Below, in pieces: positions 51,606 to 62,400 of a stretch of DNA of 64,000 bases (position 1 is the stretch's first letter; the number at the start of each line of letters is the position of its first letter). The position numbers were made by a program, and so were the translations under genes. This DNA comes from Odiellus spinosus (Eukaryota > Arthropoda > Arachnida > Opiliones > Phalangiidae), in the NCBI GenBank assembly GCA_963920705.1, contig OY987226.1, positions 25,243,162 through 25,307,161 of the forward strand. Direction: 5' to 3'. The notes under the pieces are model-generated. The model searched no databases and was not told the origin of the DNA. It saw nothing but the letters and a program-made list of their open reading frames with translations.

Positions 51606-53100
51606 TTTTTCACGATAAAAACTCTTTTTGTTCTATTTGGATTTTCTGGCGATTTTACCTTGCGTTCGGTTTGCCATTTTCAACAACGTTAAATTTCTCA
51701 AATACCCCAGAAGATAGCTCTTTACTTGGGAAACGTTTCAAATGAATATGCCTAGCGTTTGTATTCGCCACAACCTCTCTCAATTCGAAGGAATTGGTCC
51801 CAACTACACCCATGTCGTTTTGGTATAAAGATTCAATCCAACCGTGAACGTCACTTTAGCCAATTTGAGTAGTTTTCATTCCAGTTCCCTAGAATAGCTC
51901 AGTAATGGGTCAGTATCAAGCCTTCGCTAGCAGTTAGTACGTATCCTACATTTTAAAAGCTATTGAAGTCAACCTGAGAACCTTTACTTATATTAAAAGA
52001 GTCCGGACCTAAAATCCAACGCAAAAAGCCTTAAAATTACTAGATCACGAATAACTCTGGAAATTACAAATTGAAAATTTTGGTCAATATACCAAAAAAT
52101 AGGTCTTGAAAATCTACGTTTTTGTTATTAAAGATTTCATGATACGAATGTTATCAGAAAAGATATTTTAAAAATAAGACACGATAGTCAACGTAAATCT
52201 AAAGTTAATTGGAATTTTTTTAAATTTGAAACTTTTAAGTATATTGAAAATTTCATTCGGATGGAATAATAATTCTCCCATAAAACGTGATCTAAATCCT
52301 TATAATAAATACTTATTATTTAAGAGCTAATTTTAATTTTATGGTTCACCGCATAAAAAATTTTATTTTTGAATTTGAAACTTCTTCCGCTTACTGGTCC
52401 TTGAAAAGACCCACTTTTTTTAAAAAATCTTCGTTGATCTTAACCTTAAAAGTGTTTGAATTTCGCTACAGGGACTTCTCATCCAATCAGAGGTCGCGTT
52501 TAAAGACATGAGTCTTTACTTTGTATTTCGCGTAGAAATATAATACATTGTTTCGTGGCGCGCGCCGCGCGATTACATGATTTTTCAATTTCTTCAATTT
52601 CAAAAACTGTGCAAGTGAAAATATGGCCATTCATTTCTACAATTTATAAGCTTTTCGACAGTTTTCTTTTCCTAAATCGACTGAAAATCCTGGTTAATAC
52701 AATATCGAGGAACATGCTATCTCAGTCATAATCTATTCTAAAACATATAGGGATAGACTCTAGCCTGTGATTGATCGAAAAGTTACTTCATTAAAATATT
52801 AGCCTAGTTGCAAGCCTAAAAATGTTTTAAATATCAATTTATAATTGAATTAATTGATCAAATAAAAAAGTGGAAAAATTACAGTTTTTAATTACTAGAA
52901 ACCAGGGAAAAATTAAAATGCTAGTAAAATTTTCAGTTAATAATCTTCCTTTAAAGCTCGATGGACCGCTTGAAACATTTCAAGCAATCATACACCACTA
53001 AATGCTTTAGAGGAAATGTGACAAAAAAATGTAAATTTGTCCTGATTTATTAAAAATTTCAATGAATAAATACAATTATTTTTAACAGAATACTTTTCAT

Positions 53101-53106
53101 TTTATT
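53101..53106 (-). promoter_or_regulatory. Probable poly(A) signal of ATM
   Basis: AATAAA on the - strand, 28 bp past the ATM stop codon, implies a very short 3' UTR. Confidence 0.55.
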
Positions 53107-53133
53107 AGCAAAAATGTTACAGTCTAATAATTC

Positions 53134-53497
53134 TTACAAATAAGGCTGCCAGCCAGCAAAAATACTGCATAAATTTTCAGGGTCCCTAGCTTGTTGTATT
53201 AAGAGTCCCACTTGTCCCGAGACGCTGAGCGCAACGTTATCCTCAACACCTTGTAATTTCTGTTGCAATCTCAATAATGTTCTTTCCGCCAATTTATTGA
53301 CTTCAACCCCCTGGTTGTTGGTATCGGAATCGTTTCCATTTTCAAATCTACTTTCGTCAGCGCGTTTCCTTTGAATGTATGCGGCCTTATCGGGAGAAAT
53401 GCTCCACATGTACAAAGGATCGTACAAAAGAACTTCCAAGATGGTTAAAAGAGATTCTTGGGAGCTTCTCATCACTTCCATCGTCTTTTCGCAACAT
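53134..53497 (-). CDS. ATM: ATM last exon: FATC domain
   Basis: This exon takes one base to complete a Gln codon, then reads [20 protein letters not shown] through an acidic Asn/Asp-rich insert. It ends in [15 protein letters not shown] and the FATC motif with C-terminal GWQPYL and TAA at 53134-53136. The acceptor is the gaaag before 53497. Confidence 0.95.
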
Positions 53498-56400
53498 CTT
53501 TCGCAAGATAGATTAGGAATTAATATCAAGGGGAAATGGTTACCAGTTGGCTTAATTTGGCTAAGTATGAATAAAGTGAAGTCCAGACTTCTTTGCTTTG
53601 CTCATTATGTAACGCTCGCGTGTGTGATATATCTTTTCACGCATTGCCCTTTCTTACTAAGCAGGCTGCTCATTTAAGCTTACAACTTAATGGGATCGCA
53701 AAAATTGTTGAAATTGCACTCAACTGTCCAGGGGTTATAGTTTCACGCACCCTGAAACATCTAGCCCTGAGCTGGTTCCACGTTGCTATTAATTCCTCGA
53801 CTAAGATGATCATAATTATTAATAACAACAAAATCATACCTAAGCCTTGGCTACGATTACATATTCCATCCTTTCCAAAATTCTGATCCACACTGCATCT
53901 TATTTACTATTATTATATACCTGGAATTTAGAATTCTATATCTCAGCATTTCATTTGAATTTCTCGTCGTCATGTATTATAGGCTTTTTATAGCTGAGAT
54001 TGGTAATCTAGCCAGGATAATGCACTCTTAAGATGAGCAGATGCTTTAAATTGGTCGCGCGGCGCTAGTTACGCGAAAATCATTGGTACGAAAAAATAAA
54101 TTTGTTTCATTTCAGAAGACTTATGGTCTTGGTTTAAGCGCAATTATGCATAGTGTGTATGGTGTTTGTGAATGACACGTACCACGCACGCGAGTGATAC
54201 AGAACAAACAAAAAAAACACTTAGTCTGGAAGCATTAGTCGCCATCTGACACTATTTCAGACCCAACTGGGGTGTTCAAAATTTTGAACTTTGGCCTTTA
54301 TGGGCAATATTCAAAGATTACGATCTAAACGGGATACTAGATTTGGATCGTGCTTAAAAAATGATCGTGTGAATATTAACAATTGCGTTAAGCCTCGAAG
54401 TGGTTGAAAAATAAAGAATCAAGTTTATTGACCCTTATACATTAAGGCTACATTGGACAATATTCTTAATTAGTAAAAGTCCAAATTAGAACTGCGCTTA
54501 TGGTAAAGCATGGTTTTTACAACCATTATATTTTGTCAATTTCTCTTTTCTATACATCAATGTCGATCCCACAAAATCCGGAGGGGGTCGCAATTTAAGA
54601 ACTGCCGATTGAGAAAAATTGTATGAAAAGCTTCCAGACCTAACTAACCACAAATTTTAATTGCGATTTAAACCATTAAATAAAGCAATTTAAGCATTAA
54701 AAGATGCGGATCATAATTGTTTGAATTTTATCATGTTAAAATTAGAAATTGTGATAATTTTTCAATTTAGTGTAGCGAGACAGGCTAGTAGGTGGAGCTA
54801 GCGAACAATAAATTGTATAAATATAAATATCTTAAAACTGGCGTATATGATCCTAATTAAATTTAAGTATGTTACTAAGAGATTAAAACTCTACCAGAAT
54901 ACATTAAGCGCATACTAGGAATCACCCTATAAGTTGGTTTAATTAACATCTGAAACCTGACTGGAATCCGTAATTGTCTTTATAGTGTAAAATTCCTTTT
55001 AAAGATAAAAATCTTACAACTGACGCATATGATTCCAATTGAATTTAAGGATGTTATCAAGCGTTTAAAACTCTACCGGAAAACATTCACCGCATACCAG
55101 GAATCATCTAAAAGGTTGGTCAAATTAACTACTAAAACTTGGCAGTAATTGCTTTTTTTTTGTTTAATACGATTTTAAAGATAAATATCTTAAAACTCGT
55201 GCACAGAATCCTAGTTAAATTCAAGTATGTTATTAAGCGTTTAAAACTCTACCAGAAAACATTATCCGCATACCAGGAATAGCCTTATAACTTGGCCAAA
55301 TTAACATTTGTAACAGACAGAGTTACTTAAAATATAAATATGACAGAGTAATTACTAAAATATAAATGTTTATTTTCGAAATATTGCGAAATTTCTCGGG
55401 GAATCGAAGGTTACTAAACATTGAAAAGAAGTTATTTGAACTGCGTGAAAAATGTTACCAAAAGTCATCATAGAAGCTCGATGGTTAAAACATTGTACAG
55501 GGGGCCCAGAGATTTTACATAGGTTCTCGATATGCTGCAACAAAGCAGGCTTATCCTTGAACATCTGAGCTGGATGGTTAAAATATTTCTACAGGTGCCC
55601 ATTGAAAATACATAGCTTCTTTATATCCCGTGTGCAGGCTTATCAGTGAACATAGAAACTTCGTGGTTAAAACATTTCCACATGGGCAAATGGAAAATAT
55701 ATGGCTTCTTGATATGCTATATTTAAGCGGGCTTATTCTTGAGCAGAATACTAGTAAATAATACATAAAGAATTTTATAAAACGAAATGGGAAACTAATA
55801 GCTTGATGCTTAATTAACACGTAAAAATTGTATTTTGGTAAATGTTTCTGGAATGTTTTTAAATATTGATATTTTTTCTATACCCACTTACAAGGTTAAT
55901 ATTTCCTGGTGGAGTTTTGAATGCTTAACAACATGCTTAAATTTTATTAGGATCTTATGGGCTAGTTTTAAGAAATTTTTCTATAGAAAGTAAAGATCCA
56001 GGTGTTAATTGGACCAACTTTTAGGGCGATTCCTGGTATGTTGTTAATGTTTTTGGTAGAGTATTAAACGCTTAATAACATCCTTTTATTTAATTAGGAT
56101 CCTTTATGCCAGTTTTGAGATATTTATCTTTAAAAGTTAAACTAAAGACTGTAAAGGCAATTGCAAATTCCAGTTTAAGGTGTTTATTTGATAGGGTTTA
56201 AAACGCTTAATTATATCCTTAAATTTACTTACGATCCTATAAGCCATTTAATTTAAACTATTTATTGTACGCTAGCGCCGCCTATAAGCGTTCCCTACAC
56301 TAAATTGTACAATTATCACAATTTCGAATTTTCACATGGCAGGCGACTTTCAAAAAATATCCGCATCTTTTTAATTCTTAGTAGGCTTATTTAATGGTTA

Positions 56401-59400
56401 AATTGAAATTATAATTTGAGGTTAGTTGGATCTTTTATACCTATTTTCTCCATCAATGGTTCTAAAATTGCGACCCCACGAATTCTGGCATACCAACGTT
56501 GCTTTTGGAAACAAACCTGCAAATAATATCACCCCTGAACCCATAATTCTGTTCAAGTGGAGTTTGTGTGATGGTAAAACTGTGGCAGATGTGGTATAAG
56601 AGCTAATTACGTCTTAAGTCAAAACGAAAAACATAGCATCTCTTTTCTATTCCTGCTTTCAACATCATGTGAAGTGGAGTCAATTCTTCTAGCCTGTTGC
56701 AAAGCTTAAAGTTACAGTATGCCGCCTTGGATATTTGAATCCTACAACAAGGTCAATGACGCCATAGAAGAGTCAAGTTGCCAAGGGCCTTGGCCTTGGT
56801 ATGTTCACAAGGACCTTTCTACATGTATAACAGTTCAGTATATCTTCAGCAGAAGAAGCAACTCCATTGGGACTAGGGCTCGGCGTTTGGATATCAAGAG
56901 ATAATAATTGTACCCTGGTTGCGATAAAAATTATCATTTTCGAATATATAACTGTTATAGCAAAAAATCAGATAAATTAATCAATAAGGAATATATTTCT
57001 AATAATATATCCGCATCTGGCAATATAAAGTTTGTTCACAACAATTTTAGTCCAAATTAAGCGATTATCCACAATTAACAGCTCATTCCAGTTTATCCAT
57101 CTTTAAATGAAAAACTCGTAAGCGAGTTAAATTAAAGAACTTTTTGAAATATTACCAAAAAATACAATAAATATTGTTTCTATCACATATTTGCATAATA
57201 CTTTCGAAGAATTTTGAAGATATTCGTCAAAGTAATATTTTCAGCTTTAGTCCGAATAATCAATGACAATACTATTCATTCTATCTTCGAGCGTTTGTCC
57301 AATAGATAAACAGTTAAACAAATTAATACCTTATTTTTTAAAGTTTAATTGTTAGTGATAACAGTGTGTACTTTTAAAGATAATAAAGTATAAAACGGTA
57401 AAACTAACAAAACATTTCGGGTTAATCGTAAATAATCCCAAAATTAGAAGATAATTTAATCTGAACGCCTAGCCCTAATTGGGACAGACCATTGTAGCCT
57501 TTGCAGGAACAGTGGGGAGGACTTGTCAATTTGTAAATATATTTATTTTCACATGATATCGGGTTTTGTGTTTATAGAAAATCTCTTAAGATAAGAGATA
57601 TTTATTTACTTATAAATATTATTGTAATTATTATTCTGGTATTGACTCTCATTATTTCAAGTATTTATATTTTAATATCTTTGCGTATGATTCTGACCCA
57701 ATTTTTATTTCTCTATATAAGTTAATCGACCTAGGGAATAGCTTTAGGGTTTTGGGTTAAGTAATTCTCAGTATGCTAGTCAAGGGTTAGAAGAGTTCTT
57801 GGGGAACGTTCTTTTAGATCTGCGGAATCAGTAAACTCACTGTCTGAAGGGTCCTTCGACTCCACAAATCCCAAAACCATCAACGATTTCCCTCGATAGT
57901 CTAAAGGGCACAGTTTCTGGAGTGGGTAGAATCTTTCCTTGCTCAAAAGCGATACCTAAAGAAGGAATATGGTTGGTTAACTTTGATTTGACTATTTTTA
58001 GATTTAACTGGTTACCAAAATCAATGTGTATTAACTCGGCAGTACTAAGATCAACGAGAATATTTTGTACGTGTCGATCTCCGAGTCCCAAGATGTAACC
58101 AACAATTGAGCTGGCTGCTACACTACGAGAATATGCTAATCTTCTTTCGTACCATTTTGTGGGTTCTGGAAAACGCTCCAAGAAGAAATATCGAAAAACG
58201 GGGCTAAATTTCTCGCAAACTTCTTGATACAATTTTAATTTTAAATCCGCGGTTCCCTGACAACCGACAGTAAGTTAGAAAAAATTGGAAACAAAGTTTT
58301 TGTCTTTACTTACGGCTTGCGAGATATGCTCACGGCATTTGCTAGCGGTCCATTCTTGAGGATAATAGCGACTATGAGCAGATTTATTTCCCCCTATTAG
58401 ATATTCCCCAAACGGTTGAGTTCCCTCGCACCATTGCAAGACACCGCTACGTTTCGATAATGGAATGATCTAAAGTGGAAATGAAAACAAAAAATTAAAA
58501 CCAAATGTGGCCTAAATAGCCAGGGAAGACTGGTGGAATAATTTTGCCCGAAATTTGGGTCTAAATACCCTGGTGGACTAATTATACACAAAACTAGGAT
58601 CTAAATAACCTGGGTGACTTTTGGCTCAATGTGTTGCATGTGCCAAATAGCGTGGAGAACCAATTTTGCCCAAAACAGCCTATTAAAGGCTCTAGGCAAT
58701 TCAGTCTAAAAAATTTGGGATGAAATAGAAAGGAAAGCCCTCATATGAGCGGTCCATGTAAGGGTGGTTCCCATAATCGCGGTTCTCAAAACAGCACTTT
58801 ATTCACTACAGCGGTTCCCGAAAACGCAGTGTTCCCTTTACAGCGGTTCGCGAAGCACTTCATGAATTTTGGTGGGCCGTATATAAGTTTTTAGAATGCC
58901 GAACTGCATCTTTTATCAATCTACACAAGTTTTTGGTTAGACGTACATTACCAAGGTTGAATGAAGGACGGATATTTCGTATTGGCTTGCCTGGGTTAGG
59001 TTAGACGTCCATTCCCAAGATTGAGTCAAGGGCGAATAATTTGTATTGGGTTAGGTTAGTTTAGGCTAGACGTTCATTCCCAAATTTGGATAAAGGACGA
59101 ATACTTCTTATTGGGTTAGATTCGGTTTCGTTCGGTTAGACATCTATGCCCAAGGTTGGATGAAGGACGAATATTTTTTAATGGTTTCACTGGGTTAGGT
59201 TTGATCAAGGACAAATACTTTATATTGGGTTTTGGCAGGAATTTATACTTCATTTACATTCAAACTTTAACAAACATTAGAAATTTATTTAAACACCAAA
59301 AATGTGTCTAATAGTTGTGAAAATATTCTCAAATATGTTTTTTAGGTTGGTGTCTCCAAAAAATAATTAAAAAGCTGTTCTAGTTTGAGATTCAAGTTTC

Positions 59401-62400
59401 CCTTTAAAACCCAATTACCCTTGGGTGTATCGTGATTCTATATAAGAACATAGATGGGCAATAAATGAAATTTTAAGCAGTAGAAAATCGATTGATTGTA
59501 GTACTTTTACCTCTGTTTTTTATTCAACTTTGTGTAAACAAATATAAAGGGTTATGTTTTCTTATCATCTAACTCCATGTTTTTTTTCTACCTCCCTTAA
59601 CTTCACTCATTGTGTTATATAAGTTGAACTAACTCATAACACAAATGGGAAATTCGTCGGAATTTTTAACAAAAGGCAGAAGAGTTTAAAATCTACAGTA
59701 GTATAGAAATGTAAACAGTAAGCGAAATAGTCTTAGTCACTCTAACCTAACACAACTAACATAAGCATAATCAGTCTCTTTCCCTGGCATCCATTAGTCT
59801 CAGCTGACATTAATTCCCATGCTGACTTTCCATTCCTTCTTATCTCCTTTGGTCGCTGTCGAATTTCATGACATGTCAATCTGCTGGTCTTCTTGTTATC
59901 ACTTGAGAGGGCTAGAATAGGCTACCAGTCCTTCCTATCGATATCTCATAGGCTTATCCCTAGGTTAAATAAAAGTACTGAGATAGAAAACTATAGACAT
60001 ACAATAGCCTGAATCGATTTACAGCACGTTCAAGGGCAAGCTCCCCTTTTATATCTTAGAGATCTTCAGAATAACCCATCCTGAAAACTAACTGCTTCAG
60101 AGTTCAGTTCATAAATCGTTTAATTAGGCGTAAAATTGTAAGGAAACTTTCAACAGTCTAGACTTCTACACAGCTTTATATCAACATTATTGGGTTTTCA
60201 AGTCATACATAAAATATATAACTGTTTGATTATAGAGGGGCTCTAAAAAATAGGAAGTCCAACAAGCTGTTACAATAGTCAGTTCCTGGCCAAACTTGGA
60301 CAAGGGCAATTTTCTCTCCTGCAAATGAATAAACTATACAAAGAATGCTACGAGTTTGGTCGCTATCTCTGGCTAACATTTAAAACATTTTTACCATTTT
60401 ACGCTATTTTCCCCAAAAATGTGGTTCTTACTGAAGCAGTCTTCTTCGAGTCAGTGTCCAAGGGGAAACGAGCCAATAGATACTAAATTGCCTTTACACT
60501 AGTTTTTCAACTACTCCAACGTTCATTTTTGTTATTTAATTTTCCCCGGTACAGTCACACCCTACCACTAATTGCCCTCCTTCCTTTGACATCCTGTGAA
60601 GTACATTCCTTTCATTTGTAAATAGTCTTGATGTTCTTAGCCTCCTCGCCCTTGTCATTGTATAACCAAGGTTTTTATCACACTAGTTAATCCCCCTTTT
60701 ACACCCCTCCTTGATAGTAGGTTTTTAGTTACGATTTTCCCCTATTTTTTGAAAAGTCTTATAAAATAGCGTCTATTGGTTTGACGATTTCGAACGATTT
60801 TACCGGTTTGCAGGGGGTTTCATTTAAATAATTAACTATGTTTAAAAGTTACGCCTCTTAAATGTTTCCTAGATTATAGGTCTAGTTTTGCTCTACCAAA
60901 TGCAAAAGGAATTTTCAGTCTAACATTTTTTTTTGATGAAATACGCGATATATTGATCTCAAATTTAATGAATTCTATTAAAGCGAGATAGATTATAACG
61001 AAAATTATAACATATTTGGACGAGTGCGATTGTATTTTTTGGTTATATTTGATCGCTATTAGCTATAATTTTCGTAAGCCTTTGCCACGACTGCATGAGG
61101 TTGTAATCGCCTTTTTACAACGCATAAAAAAACTCGTTCAACAACATCTGAAGTAGCATTGCCAAAAATACTCAACGGAAATTTATTTTCTAAAAACTGG
61201 ATTACTGAACGCAGCCTAGGTTATAAAAAAAGGTCTAAACTTAAGGAAAACAACAAGTCTGGCTGAAATTTGAATATCAGTAAGCTTAAGATAGGAATTA
61301 AAAAGGCCTTTCTCCATACTCTGGGAGGACAACAGAAGTGCTAAGACAAATTCACATTTCTAGAAATTTTTTTGCTATTTCCCTAAAGAAAGGCCTCTAA
61401 TACACCACTTTGCTCTTCCACTGTGCGTATGCCCGCGCTCGAAACGCTTACTAGTGGCGAAAAGAAAAAAACGTTCACTTGGTGAGGCGCGCTTAGTACC
61501 CCGCGTATTACCCCGTGCAGGTTTTTTTCCCTGCCATTTTCACCAAGAGGAAGTTCGCCCTTTGCCGCTATAGCGCCCCAAGTAATGGCTAAATGGTGTA
61601 TTCCCTAAACAGCAACCGCTCTTATTAAAAGAGTTTTTGAACTTCGCTGCGTTTTTTGGAAATCGCAGCCACTGTTTAGGGAACTGCTCTTCTGGGAACT
61701 GCTGTTATGGGGTACACAAAATTAAGAGAGTTACCTTATACGTTCGTATCCTTAAGTTTCTTTTCCTTGTCTCAACATTTTTATCCAAGAATCGGTTGAC
61801 CAATGTAAAAACTTGCTGCATGACCGCGTCTTGTCTGATATCATCTTGACCCTGCAATTCAAAAGGAAAAAGGTTATTTCTCCAGTAAAAGAAGAAAAAA
61901 CGAATAACACACTTTTACTAGTTGAGAGTGTTTTTGTCCATCGTGGCCGAAACATTCTATTCTTTTGGGGGCGTTGATGCCGCCACACATGTTAAATTCC
62001 GTTCCAAATTTACGGATGCAAACGATATTCTCGTATTTACACGAGTAATCAGTCTAAATGGAAAATAATTATGCTTTAAATAAAACATATTAAAAATAAA
62101 TCTTACAGGAATTTCTTTCGTCAATACTGGAACTTTATCGTAATTGCCACGAAGCAATCGGAGTGCACTTGGTAACTTATATTTTGAACCTGAAATAAAA
62201 CGAAAGTTAATTAAAGTTCAGTCATATATTGGTTTTAAATTTTAATGAAACAATGGCCATCTTTAAAAAATCATAACAAATGCTAAGATGTACATGCAAA
62301 GGTAGGTGCACTATGATGAATGCAAACTCCAGTTAAATTTGAGTTTTATTTCACAAGCCAAGTTTGAATTTTTTTTTCTATGTTAAGTCACACGCTTTAC

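Larger units (their letters stand above)
50052..53133. other. Intergenic region downstream of ATM
   Basis: It holds a 15-bp perfect stem with 4-nt loop at 51424-51457 (CAAAAGTCTGATAAG) and an 18-bp tandem array (TTATTTCCAATGAAGGCA) at ~51483-51605. A G11 run lies at ~50728. The ATM poly(A) signal is at its end. No coding gene was recognised. Confidence 0.55.
53498..57840 (-). other. 4.3-kb ATM intron rich in repeats
   Basis: It contains the large inverted repeat at ~54565-56495, a ~100-bp tandem repeat (GTTAAAACATTTCTACAGG) at ~55480-55740 and the hAT MITE at 56874-57477. No coding signal; the frame at 56719-56904 has no family resemblance. Confidence 0.7.
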
